Origin: Pseudomonadota bacterium
GTDB lineage: Bacteria > Pseudomonadota > Alphaproteobacteria > Dongiales > Dongiaceae
Direction: 5' to 3'
NCBI GenBank assembly: GCA_021792365.1
Contig: JAJYUT010000004.1
Coordinates: forward strand, 124,001 to 188,000
DNA: 64,000 nucleotides
How positions within the stretch are numbered: position 1 is the first letter of the stretch; each line of letters starts with the position of its first letter. The position numbers were made by a program, and so were the translations under genes. The notes beneath the pieces are model-generated. The model saw only the letters and a program-made list of their open reading frames with translations. It was not told the DNA's origin and did no database searches. This document shows, piece by piece, positions 23,713 through 31,143 of the stretch.

Positions 23713-24681
23713 ATGACTCGCGTCGCCCCATCGTTGCTCAGCGAGCCGGCCGGCTACGCCGCTTCCGGCGGCAGCGTCGGCGATTTCATCGCGCTGCTGA
23801 AGCCGCGGGTGATGTCGCTGGTGGTGTTCACAGGCTTCGCGGGCCTGGCGGTCGCGCCGGGCGACATCCATCCGCTGATCGGCGCGGTGGCGGTGCTCTG
23901 CATCGCGGTCGGGGCCGGCGCCTCGGGCGCGATCAACATGTGGTATGATCGCGACATCGACCTGATCATGAACCGCACCTGCGGCCGGCCGATTCCGCGT
24001 GGCGCGGTCTCGCCCGATGGAGCGCTGACCTTCGGCGGCGTGCTCGCGGTGTTCTCGGTCATGCTGATGGGCCTTGCAGTCAATTGGATGGCGGCCGGGC
24101 TGCTGGCCTTCACCATCTTCTTCTACGTCGTGATCTACACGATGTGGCTGAAGCGGCGCACGCCGCAGAACATCGTGATCGGCGGCGCCGCCGGCGCCTT
24201 CCCGCCGATGATCGGCTGGGCCGCGGTCACCGGCGACATCAGCCTCGCCTCGGTCTCGCTGTTCCTGCTGATCTTCATGTGGACGCCGCCGCATTTCTGG
24301 GCGCTCAGCCTGTTCCGCGAAGGCGACTACGCCAAGGCCGGCGTGCCCATGATGCCGGTGGTTGCGGGCCAGCGCGCGACCAAGGTCCAGATGCTCGTCT
24401 ATACGCTGCTGCTGGCGCCGATCGCGCTGGCGCCGGCGTGGCTGGGCGTCGCCGGGCTGGTCTATGCCGCGATCGCCGTGGCGCTCAATGCCGTCTTCAT
24501 CGGCTACGCCGTCGCGGTGCTGCGCGAGCGTGACGTTGCCTTGCCTGCGCATCGCGCAGGCAAGGGGGGGCACCGCGCCGCCAAGGCGATGTTCGGCTTC
24601 TCGCTGCTCTATCTGTTCGGCCATTTCGCGGCGCTGGTCCTCGACCGCGCACCGGGCCTGGTGGAGCTGCTCGGCCGATGA
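23713..24681 (+). CDS. ctaB: Protohaem IX farnesyltransferase (haem O synthase)
   Basis: The 322-residue UbiA-family membrane enzyme attaches a farnesyl group to haem b, giving haem O for cytochrome oxidase. Visible are [14 protein letters not shown] at the start, the prenyl-diphosphate/Mg site [15 protein letters not shown], and the second acidic region around [10 protein letters not shown]. About nine helices are predicted. Near the C-terminus a short extra segment ([11 protein letters not shown]) is encoded by a perfect DNA palindrome at 24539-24565 and looks like an in-frame insertion in a variable loop. The stop overlaps the next start as ATGA. Confidence 0.95.
   Translation: MTRVAPSLLSEPAGYAASGGSVGDFIALLKPRVMSLVVFTGFAGLAVAPGDIHPLIGAVAVLCIAVGAGASGAINMWYDRDIDLIMNRTCGRPIPRGAVSPDGALTFGGVLAVFSVMLMGLAVNWMAAGLLAFTIFFYVVIYTMWLKRRTPQNIVIGGAAGAFPPMIGWAAVTGDISLASVSLFLLIFMWTPPHFWALSLFREGDYAKAGVPMMPVVAGQRATKVQMLVYTLLLAPIALAPAWLGVAGLVYAAIAVALNAVFIGYAVAVLRERDVALPAHRAGKGGHRAAKAMFGFSLLYLFGHFAALVLDRAPGLVELLGR
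24539..24565 (+). repeat. Perfect palindrome inside ctaB
   Basis: CCTTGCCTGCG (24539-24549) and CGCAGGCAAGG (24555-24565) are exact inverted arms separated by five bases. They lie in the loop coding region before the last helix. The reading frame is kept. Confidence 0.7.
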
Positions 24682-24812
24682 ACGCGCAGACCCCCAGCAA
24701 TGGCGAACGCCGGCGCCGGCAGCGGGCGCGCAACTGGGCGATCTTTCTCGCGCTCGCCGCATTCGTGGTGATCGTCTACATCGTCACCATCGTGCGCATG
24801 CAGGGAGGCTGA
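24678..24812 (+). CDS. Small single-span membrane protein of the cox operon (CoxF-like position)
   Basis: This 44-residue protein has a strongly basic N-terminus ([11 protein letters not shown]) followed by one hydrophobic helix ([19 protein letters not shown]), so a N-in, C-out topology is predicted. The ATG overlaps the ctaB stop and its stop is four bases before the ctaG start, so it is translationally embedded in the operon. Alphaproteobacterial cox operons often carry a short hydrophobic gene at this place, sometimes named coxF. A role in oxidase assembly is likely from position only. Confidence 0.75.
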   Translation: MNAQTPSNGERRRRQRARNWAIFLALAAFVVIVYIVTIVRMQGG

Positions 24813-24815
24813 GCC

Positions 24816-25430
24816 ATGAGCCGTCCTTCGCAGCAGCAGCGCAACCTGCGCGTCCTCGCGATCCTGGTGGGCGTGGTCGCCGGCATGACCGGCCTTGCCT
24901 ATGCCTCGGTCCCGCTCTATCGCCTGTTCTGCCAGGTCACCGGATTCGGCGGCACGCCGCAGCGCGCGTCCGTGGCGCCGGCGGAAATCACCGACCGCGT
25001 CATCCGCGTGACCTTCACGGCCGACGTGGCGGGCGGCCTCGGTTGGCACTTCCAGCCGCTGCAGCGCCAGGTGGAGCTCAAGGTGGGCGAGAACAAGCTC
25101 GCCTTCTATGTCGCGGAGAACCTGGAATCGAAGCCGGTGACCGGGCGCGCGACGTTCAACGTGTCGCCGGACATGTTCGGTCCCTATTTCAGCAAGATCG
25201 AGTGCTTCTGCTTCACCGAGCAGACTCTGCAGCCGGGCGAGCGCGTGGAGATGCCGGTCAGCTTCTTCATCGATCCCGCGCTGCTGGACAATCAGGCGCT
25301 CAACAAGATCAACGACATCACCCTGTCCTACACCTTCTTCCGGGCCGCCGATGACGGCGCCGCAGAGAAGCAGGTCGGGCAAGTCCATAATGGTCAGGCT
25401 GGCGGGGGCCAGCCTGACCCGCTGAATTGA
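24816..25430 (+). CDS. ctaG: Cytochrome c oxidase assembly protein CtaG (Cox11)
   Basis: The 204-residue protein has one N-terminal transmembrane helix and a periplasmic immunoglobulin-like domain that delivers copper to the CuB site of subunit I. The membrane-proximal [12 protein letters not shown] and the copper-binding IECFCFTEQ (CFCF) are both present. It is preceded by GGAGG 5 bases before the ATG. Its last residues ([10 protein letters not shown]) are encoded by a perfect hairpin at 25392-25419 and are not typical of the family. Confidence 0.95.
   Translation: MSRPSQQQRNLRVLAILVGVVAGMTGLAYASVPLYRLFCQVTGFGGTPQRASVAPAEITDRVIRVTFTADVAGGLGWHFQPLQRQVELKVGENKLAFYVAENLESKPVTGRATFNVSPDMFGPYFSKIECFCFTEQTLQPGERVEMPVSFFIDPALLDNQALNKINDITLSYTFFRAADDGAAEKQVGQVHNGQAGGGQPDPLN
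25392..25419 (+). promoter_or_regulatory. 12-bp perfect hairpin at the 3' end of ctaG
   Basis: GGTCAGGCTGGC (25392-25403) and GCCAGCCTGACC (25408-25419) pair fully around GGGG. The hairpin lies within the last codons of ctaG, just before its stop. No U-run follows. It may end or slow transcription, or mark an RNA-processing site, upstream of coxC. Confidence 0.55.
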
Positions 25431-25459
25431 ACGCAGAGCCGAGACGAAGGAACGCAACG

Positions 25460-26314
25460 ATGAGTGCAACGCACACGGATGCTCACCACGGCGCTCACGC
25501 CGGTGCCCACAAGCCCAATCATCCGTATCACCTGGTCGATCCCAGCCCGTGGCCGCTGACCGGCTCGATCGGCGCAATCGCGCTGACCTTCGGTATCGTG
25601 CAGTGGATGCACGGGCATGGCCTGTGGTGGATCGCGCCGGGCGCGGTCATCATCCTCGGCACGCTGTTCATGTGGTGGCTGGACGTGGTCAAGGAGGCGG
25701 AGCACCAGGGCCATCACACGCCGGTCGTGCAGATCGGGCTGCGCTACGGCATGTCGCTGTTCATCGCCTCGGAAGTGATGTTCTTCGCGGCGTTCTTCTG
25801 GGCATTCTTCGACGCCTCGCTGTTCCCGAAGGAAGCGATCGGCGGCGTCTGGCCGCCGGAGGGGATCCTGACCTTCGATCCGTTCTCTCTGCCGCTGCTC
25901 AATACGCTGATCCTGCTGACCTCGGGCTGCACCGTCACGTGGGCGCACCACGCCCTGCGTGAAGGCGACCGCAAGGGGCTGATCCAGGGCCTCACCATCA
26001 CGGTGGCGCTCGGCCTGCTGTTCACCGCCGTGCAGGCCTACGAGTATGCCCATGCGCCCTATGGCTTCACCGACACGGTGTTCGCCTCGACCTTCTTCAT
26101 GGCGACCGGGTTCCACGGCTTCCACGTGATCGTCGGCACCACCTTCCTGATCGTGTGCCTGATCCGCTCGATCAAGGGCCACTTCACGCCGGAACATCAT
26201 TTCGGCTTCGAGGCCGCCGCCTGGTACTGGCACTTCGTCGACGTGGTGTGGCTGTTCCTGTTCATCTTCGTCTACATCTGGGGCGGCATCAATGCGCCGC
26301 ATCCGGCTCATTAG
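25460..26314 (+). CDS. coxC: Cytochrome c oxidase subunit III
   Basis: The 284-residue protein has seven predicted helices and the subunit III motifs [29 protein letters not shown], the conserved [15 protein letters not shown] and [14 protein letters not shown] His-rich N-terminus precedes them. The ATG at 25460 is chosen: the frame is open to 25427, but AAGGA lies upstream of 25460 and relatives start there. Subunit III stabilises the oxidase core and its proton uptake. It lies 29 bases after ctaG. Confidence 0.95.
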   Translation: MSATHTDAHHGAHAGAHKPNHPYHLVDPSPWPLTGSIGAIALTFGIVQWMHGHGLWWIAPGAVIILGTLFMWWLDVVKEAEHQGHHTPVVQIGLRYGMSLFIASEVMFFAAFFWAFFDASLFPKEAIGGVWPPEGILTFDPFSLPLLNTLILLTSGCTVTWAHHALREGDRKGLIQGLTITVALGLLFTAVQAYEYAHAPYGFTDTVFASTFFMATGFHGFHVIVGTTFLIVCLIRSIKGHFTPEHHFGFEAAAWYWHFVDVVWLFLFIFVYIWGGINAPHPAH

Positions 26315-26330
26315 GCGAACGGCGATTTTC

Positions 26331-26364
26331 GAGACGGCGAGACGATGAGCGTCTCGCCAGTCTC
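26331..26364 (+). promoter_or_regulatory. Hairpin holding the DUF983 start codon in its loop
   Basis: GGCGAGACG (26336-26344) pairs with CGTCTCGCC (26350-26358), and the flanking GAGAC (26331-26335) can pair with GTCTC (26360-26364) across a one-base bulge. The five-base loop is ATGAG, containing the ATG of the DUF983 gene, and the stem covers the ribosome-binding region. This suggests repressed, coupled or thermosensitive initiation (inference). Confidence 0.55.
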
Positions 26365-26695
26365 AGCCGGGTTCCAGTGCCGCTGCCCGCGCTGCGGGCG
26401 CGGCAGATTGTTTTCGGGTTACCTGAAAGTGGTCCCGAGGTGCGAGTCCTGTGGCCTCGAACTGGGCACGATGGACAGCGGCGACGGCCCGGCCTTTTTC
26501 GTGATGTTCATCGTCCTCATCATCACGGTGCCGCTGGTGTTCATGGTCTGGGCTCTCTTCGAGCCGCCGGTGTGGGTTCATGCCATCCTGTGGCCGATTG
26601 TCGTCATCGGCTTGTCGCTTTCCATGCTGCGCCCTGCCAAGGGCATGATGATCGGCCAGCAGTACAAGCACCGCGCCGGCGAGCACAGAAATTGA
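26345..26695 (+). CDS. DUF983 membrane protein
   Basis: This 116-residue protein has a zinc-ribbon-like N-terminus with two CXXC pairs (CRCPRCG and CESCG), followed by two transmembrane helices (FFVMFIVLIITVPLVFMVWA and a second after PPVWVHAILW). It matches DUF983, which commonly lies between coxC and surf1 in alphaproteobacteria and is presumed to help oxidase assembly. Its ATG lies in the loop of a stable hairpin. SURF1 starts five bases after its stop. Confidence 0.9.
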   Translation: MSVSPVSAGFQCRCPRCGRGRLFSGYLKVVPRCESCGLELGTMDSGDGPAFFVMFIVLIITVPLVFMVWALFEPPVWVHAILWPIVVIGLSLSMLRPAKGMMIGQQYKHRAGEHRN

Positions 26696-26699
26696 TCTC

Positions 26700-27437
26700 A
26701 TGTTGAGCAAGCTTCGTTTCCGGCCCACCCTGTGGCCGACCCTGTTTTCCGTGCCGGCCTTCATCGTGATGATCGGCCTCTGCGTCTGGCAGGTGCAGCG
26801 CATGCATTGGAAGGAGGGCCTGATCGCCGAACGCGAGGCGCGCGTCACGGCCGCGCCGGTTGCGCTCCCGGCGGCGGGCGCCGGTGATGTCGCCGGGATG
26901 GAATACCGCCGCGTGCGCCTGGAGGGCGCCTTCCTGCATGACCAGGAGCTTTATCTCGGCGCGCGCTCGCTGAACGGCAACCCGGGCTATCACGTCCTGA
27001 CGCCCTTCGCGCTGGCAGAGGGCGGCGCGGTGCTGGTCGATCGCGGCTGGATCCCGATCGAGCGCAAGCCGCCGGAAACCCGCGCCGAAGGGCAGGTTGC
27101 GGGCGCCCAGGCCCTGGATGGCATCGTCCGCCTGCCGCCCGATCGCGCCTGGATGCAGCCCGACAACGAGCCCGCCAACAACATGTGGTTCTATGTCGAC
27201 CTGCCCGCGATGGCGGCGGCCTCCGGCGCGGCGCTGCGCACCGACCTCTATGTCGATGCCGGCCCGGCGGAGAACCCCGGCGGCTATCCGGTCGGCAGCC
27301 AGACACGGATCGAGCTGCCCAACGACCACCTGCAATATGCCGTCACGTGGGGCTTGCTCGCCGCGGCCCTGGCGGTCATTTATGTGCTCTACCACCTCAA
27401 GCTGGAACGCGAGCGCAAGCCCGGAGCAGATCGATGA
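26700..27437 (+). CDS. surf1: SURF1-family oxidase assembly protein
   Basis: The 245-residue protein has the SURF1 topology: an N-terminal helix (FSVPAFIVMIGLCVWQ), a periplasmic domain and a C-terminal helix (YAVTWGLLAAALAVIYV). Family motifs include WQVQRMHWK, GYHVLTPF, VLVDRGWIP and NHLQYA-type NDHLQYAVTW. It assists haem a insertion into subunit I. The stop overlaps the start of the next gene (ATGA), joining the M32 carboxypeptidase to the end of the cox operon. Confidence 0.93.
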   Translation: MLSKLRFRPTLWPTLFSVPAFIVMIGLCVWQVQRMHWKEGLIAEREARVTAAPVALPAAGAGDVAGMEYRRVRLEGAFLHDQELYLGARSLNGNPGYHVLTPFALAEGGAVLVDRGWIPIERKPPETRAEGQVAGAQALDGIVRLPPDRAWMQPDNEPANNMWFYVDLPAMAAASGAALRTDLYVDAGPAENPGGYPVGSQTRIELPNDHLQYAVTWGLLAAALAVIYVLYHLKLERERKPGADR

Positions 27438-28948
27438 ACAAGCCCCTCAGCGCGCCGGTCAGCGCCTATGCGCGGCTGGAGCAGCGCTTCCGCCGTCTCT
27501 CCGCCCTGCAGGAGGCGGCGGGCGTGCTGCATTGGGACATGGCGGCGGTGATGCCGGATGGCGGCCGCCCGGCGCGCGCCGAGCAGCTCGCGACTCTCGG
27601 CGTGGTGTGCCATGAGATCCTGACCGATCCCGCGACCGGCGACCTGTTGGACCAGGCGGAAGCGGAGGCGGCGCGCCTCACCGACTGGCAGCGCGCCAAT
27701 CTTGCGGAGATGCGCCGCAGCCACACCCATGCCACGGCGCTCGACTCCGATCTGGTGGAAGCAATGAGCAAGGCGGCGACCGCCTGCGAGGCAGTGTGGC
27801 GCGAAGCGCGGCCCAAGGCCGATTTCGCCGCCGTCTTCCCGCTGCTCTCAGAGGTGCTGAACCTCACCCGCCAGGCGGCCGCCGCGAAGGCGGAGAAACT
27901 CGGCTGCAGCCCCTACGAAGCGCTGATGGACCAGTACGAACCCGGCGCGCGCGAGGCTGACATCGACCGCGTGTTCGCCGATTACGGCGCCTTCCTGCCC
28001 GAGTTCCTGCCCCGCGTGCTGGAGCACCAGGCCCGGCGCGGCAAGCCGGTCGAGCCCAAGGGCCCGTTCCCCCAGGCGGTGCAGAAGCAGCTCGCCAAGC
28101 GCGTGATGGAGCGGCTCGGCTTCGATTTCAAACACGGGCGGCTGGATGAGAGCCATCATCCGTTCTGCGGCGGCGTCCCGGAGGATGTGCGCATCACCAC
28201 CCGCTACAGCGAGGATCAGTTCGTCCAGGCCCTGATGGGGGTGATCCACGAGACCGGCCACGCGCTCTATGAGCGCAACCTGCCGGCCGAATGGCGCCTG
28301 CAGCCGGTCGGCGTCGCCCGCGGCATGGTGGTCCATGAAAGCCAGTCTCTGCTCATGGAGATGCAGGCGGCGCGCAGCGCGCAATTCTGCCGGCATCTCT
28401 CAGGCCTGCTGCGGGAAACCTTCCCCGGCAATGACGAGGCCCTGTCGCCGGAGAATCTGCGGCTGATCTACAGCCGCGTGGAGCCGGGCTTCATCCGCGT
28501 CGATGCCGACGAGGTGACCTATCCCGCGCATATCATCCTGCGCTACCAGGTCGAGAAGGCGCTGTTCCGCGGCGATCTCCAGCTTGCCGACGTGCCGGGC
28601 GTGTGGAACGCGGAATTCAAGAAGCTGCTCGGCCTCGACGTGCCGTCGGACCGGGAAGGAGTTCTGCAGGACGTCCATTGGTACGATGGCGCCTTCGGCT
28701 ATTTCCCCTGCTACAGCCTTGGCGCGATGACCGCCGCGCAATTGTTCGACGCCGCCTGCAAGGCGCATCCGGAGATCCCCGCGGAGATCGAGCAGGGCAA
28801 GTTCGCGAATCTGCAGGGCTGGCTCAAGGCCAATGTCCACCGCCTCGGCTCCAGCGTCACGACGCCGGAGATCGTCACCCGCGCCACCGGCCGCCCGCTC
28901 GACGTCAACGTGTTCAAGCGCCACCTGGAGCGGCGGTATCTGAGCTGA
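27434..28948 (+). CDS. M32-family metallocarboxypeptidase (carboxypeptidase Taq)
   Basis: The 504-residue cytoplasmic protein is a zinc carboxypeptidase of the thermostable Taq family. The zinc motif HETGHALYER is present, with the further M32 motifs VHESQSLLMEMQ, IRVDADEVTYPAHI and GYFPCYSLGAM. These enzymes remove C-terminal residues with broad specificity. The start ATG overlaps the surf1 stop; a much longer frame upstream is only the shadow of surf1. It is convergent with the kinase-like gene, with six bases between the stops. Confidence 0.93.
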   Translation: MNKPLSAPVSAYARLEQRFRRLSALQEAAGVLHWDMAAVMPDGGRPARAEQLATLGVVCHEILTDPATGDLLDQAEAEAARLTDWQRANLAEMRRSHTHATALDSDLVEAMSKAATACEAVWREARPKADFAAVFPLLSEVLNLTRQAAAAKAEKLGCSPYEALMDQYEPGAREADIDRVFADYGAFLPEFLPRVLEHQARRGKPVEPKGPFPQAVQKQLAKRVMERLGFDFKHGRLDESHHPFCGGVPEDVRITTRYSEDQFVQALMGVIHETGHALYERNLPAEWRLQPVGVARGMVVHESQSLLMEMQAARSAQFCRHLSGLLRETFPGNDEALSPENLRLIYSRVEPGFIRVDADEVTYPAHIILRYQVEKALFRGDLQLADVPGVWNAEFKKLLGLDVPSDREGVLQDVHWYDGAFGYFPCYSLGAMTAAQLFDAACKAHPEIPAEIEQGKFANLQGWLKANVHRLGSSVTTPEIVTRATGRPLDVNVFKRHLERRYLS

Positions 28949-28954
28949 GCCGCA

Positions 28955-29659
28955 TCACTGCGGCATGACGATTGAGCGGTCCACTGCGTCTCGCGCCGCG
29001 GATTCGAGTGCGGCATGGATCGCATGCCGGTCATCGAAACGATGGATGCCAAGCCGGTGTTGCCGGCCGATTCCGGTCGGCCATGTGGCGGGGATCGGCT
29101 CTCCAATCCGCGTCGCCCATCCAAAATCGACCAGGTACAGCCGGCCACGGAGGACCGTCAGGTTGTCGCACTTGATGTCGTTGTGGCAGCAGCCGTGCTC
29201 TTTGAGGCGGGTCAGGATGAAATCCGCCTGCGCCGGCCAGTCCGCGGGCAGATTGTACTGGCGGACCGGCTCTCCGACATAGGACATGAGGATGGTGCGC
29301 GGCGGATGCGAGAGCATATCCGGCACGATCCCGGAGCCGCGCAGCCGCTCTAGCCAATGCAGTTCCCGCTCATGGATGCCGTGCTCGGCATAGCGGCCGA
29401 TCTCCTTCGCCACCACCATGCGATCGAGGTCGATCGTCACGCGCGCGATGGCCTTCTGATCGAACTGGATATCATAGCGCTCGCCCGCGGCCTCATCGAC
29501 AAGGCGGGCGACCTTGCCGCCCTCGTTCGCTGGCCAATGCGGGCCGGCGATTTCCTCGGACGCGCGGCCGCGCGTCAGCGCGAATGAGCCCGGCTCGAGC
29601 CCCGAAAGGTACTCAGCAATCCGCGGGTGCAGCGGGCGCGCAGGTAGAGTTGCCTTCAA
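28955..29659 (-). CDS. Small kinase-like phosphotransferase (APH/RIO-type)
   Basis: The 234-residue protein keeps the kinase catalytic core: HND (159-161) with Asn166 (HNDIKCDN) and the metal-binding DFG (178-180), plus a possible ATP-binding Lys in MVVAKE (81-86). The N-lobe is short and there is no substrate-recognition domain, so the target cannot be read. The start is TTG, seven bases after GAGG, inside the end of the upstream gene (47-base overlap), so the pair is translationally coupled. Coupled to a cytidylyltransferase/LicD-like fusion, it may phosphorylate the small alcohol or sugar that is then activated with CTP (inference). A protein kinase is the alternative. Confidence 0.7.
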   Translation of the reverse strand: MKATLPARPLHPRIAEYLSGLEPGSFALTRGRASEEIAGPHWPANEGGKVARLVDEAAGERYDIQFDQKAIARVTIDLDRMVVAKEIGRYAEHGIHERELHWLERLRGSGIVPDMLSHPPRTILMSYVGEPVRQYNLPADWPAQADFILTRLKEHGCCHNDIKCDNLTVLRGRLYLVDFGWATRIGEPIPATWPTGIGRQHRLGIHRFDDRHAIHAALESAARDAVDRSIVMPQ

Positions 29660-30971
29660 GATGCTGCCTCAGCAAAGAGGAGGAGACGCCTGGCGTCCGC
29701 TTCAGATAGACGACTTCCACGCCGCGATAGCCGCGAACCTGCTCGAAGCGGGGATGGTCCTTCCAGTCGTCGCCGACGACCAGCCGCTTGACCTCGAACC
29801 GGTCGATGTCCTTTTCCTTCTGGTCCATTTCGACCTGGATGAACACGTGGTCGACGCAATCGAGCGAAGCAACCACTTCGGCGCGCTGGGCCTCGGGCGT
29901 GACGATCGGCTTGCCTTTGATCCTGCATAGCTCGTCCGAGGGCACACCCACGACCAGCCGGTCGCCCAGCATGGCCGCTCGGCGCAGCAGGCGGGCATGG
30001 CCGACGTGAAAAAGGTCGAAGGTCCCATAGGTGAGCACCGTGCCGCGCGGCAGCGGCCTGATGCACTTCAGATCCTTTTCCGTCAGTTCGGAGTTCTTCT
30101 TCCTGATGCGCCATTCCGGACCAAATCGCCATTCGTTGTACTGCTCGATCGGGTGCGGCACGTGTACCGTGATGTCCGGATGTCCCGGCCAGTGACAGGC
30201 GATCCGGTTATCCACCAGATGCGCCGGCTTTTCTCGGTACCCGCGGTCGTTGAAGTTGACCAGGCAGCCCTCCGTCAGGCCGCGGTAGAAGTAGTAGATA
30301 TCGAATATCACGTCGTTGTTGCGGGTATCGATGAACGCGCTCTGCATAGGGCGGCGGTCCCAATAGGTCTCCCGCACAAGTTTGAAGCCCTCTCGACCGA
30401 AAGCCTGGATGATCCGGGCCATCAGGTCGCGCGCCGCCTCGGCGTGCGTGAAATCGGCCGCGACCCTGATGTCTATATCGGTGTCGCCTGGGATGAAGCC
30501 GCTGTCGCGCGAGAAACCGAGCGCCGTTCCGACACCGATCCACCAGGCTAGGGCCTGCCGTGTCTCGCCGCAACGCAGAGCGTTGAGGATGCGGATTCCA
30601 CGGCCGAGCGTAACCTCGGGCGCGCGGCCCTCCAGCGGAAGAATGGAGAGCTCGCGCAGCCCCCGGTAGTGGTAGCGGCTTATGTCGTGAACCAAGACCT
30701 CCGGTCCGGCCCGAAGGTGAACCCGCTCCGGATGGCGAACGGGCGCGGGGCTGCTTCTTCGCCTGACGTGCTGCCCCGCTGTCGGCTGGGGCTTTAGCCT
30801 GCGTTCGTTGTGCCGCGCAGCCGCGGCCGATCGGCCCGATGACGGCTGCCGATTGCGCCTCTTGCGCCGCTTCCCGGTCCGCCAAGCGCCCTTGATCAGC
30901 CGCCAGAGGGCGACGGCCCAACCGCCGGCGAGCACGTGTTGGGGGGAGGCAGGGTGAGGCGACTCAGCCAT
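29613..30971 (-). CDS. Fusion of LicD-like nucleotidyltransferase-fold domain and TagD-like cytidylyltransferase
   Basis: The 452-residue protein begins with a basic, low-complexity region (to about 90). Residues 146-285 resemble the LicD/Fukutin-type nucleotidyltransferase fold, with GVGTALGFSRDSGF and the acidic metal motif DTDIDI (163-168), and a second acidic site, IFDIYYF. Residues 311-437 are a cytidylyltransferase like TagD/PCT, with TYGTFDLFHVGHARLL (HxGH at 322-325) and RTPGVSSS (425-432). TagD-type enzymes make CDP-glycerol or CDP-choline-like donors; LicD-type enzymes transfer such phospho-alcohols to glycans. One chain may therefore both activate and transfer a substituent. A possible promoter places its transcript start close to the ATG. 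Confidence 0.75.
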   Translation of the reverse strand: MAESPHPASPQHVLAGGWAVALWRLIKGAWRTGKRRKRRNRQPSSGRSAAAARHNERRLKPQPTAGQHVRRRSSPAPVRHPERVHLRAGPEVLVHDISRYHYRGLRELSILPLEGRAPEVTLGRGIRILNALRCGETRQALAWWIGVGTALGFSRDSGFIPGDTDIDIRVAADFTHAEAARDLMARIIQAFGREGFKLVRETYWDRRPMQSAFIDTRNNDVIFDIYYFYRGLTEGCLVNFNDRGYREKPAHLVDNRIACHWPGHPDITVHVPHPIEQYNEWRFGPEWRIRKKNSELTEKDLKCIRPLPRGTVLTYGTFDLFHVGHARLLRRAAMLGDRLVVGVPSDELCRIKGKPIVTPEAQRAEVVASLDCVDHVFIQVEMDQKEKDIDRFEVKRLVVGDDWKDHPRFEQVRGYRGVEVVYLKRTPGVSSSLLRQHLEGNSTCAPAAPADC

Positions 30972-30977
30972 GGCGCG

Positions 30978-31006
30978 TTTTTAGGTTGAGAATCAATTTA
31001 CTGCAA
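30978..31006 (-). promoter_or_regulatory. Possible promoter of the LicD/TagD-kinase pair, nearly leaderless
   Basis: On the minus strand TTGCAG (31006-31001), a 17-base spacer and TAAAAA (30983-30978) fit a sigma-70 promoter moderately. Transcription would start about at the ATG at 30971, and no Shine-Dalgarno precedes that ATG, which agrees with a leaderless message. The AT-rich sequence contrasts with its surroundings. Confidence 0.4.
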
Positions 31007-31143
31007 TGGCCACGGGGTCTTCCACGCCCACCTTCGGGGACGGCCGCGTCCAGCTTTGGCCCGATATTGCGGGCTCGGCCCGCCTTGCGGGAAAGCGGCG
31101 GCCTCACTAAGGTCTGCCCCGATTTCCGGCTGAGGACCCCCAG

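Noticed and set aside
24539-24565. Frameshift or sequencing error in ctaB caused by the palindrome and following G-run
   Set aside because: The frame continues into the conserved last helix (FGFSLLYLF), so the gene is intact.
21853-24762. Long minus-strand ORF (969 codons) antisense to coxA and ctaB
   Set aside because: Covers unmistakable oxidase genes on the other strand and has a His/Arg/Asp-biased shadow composition.
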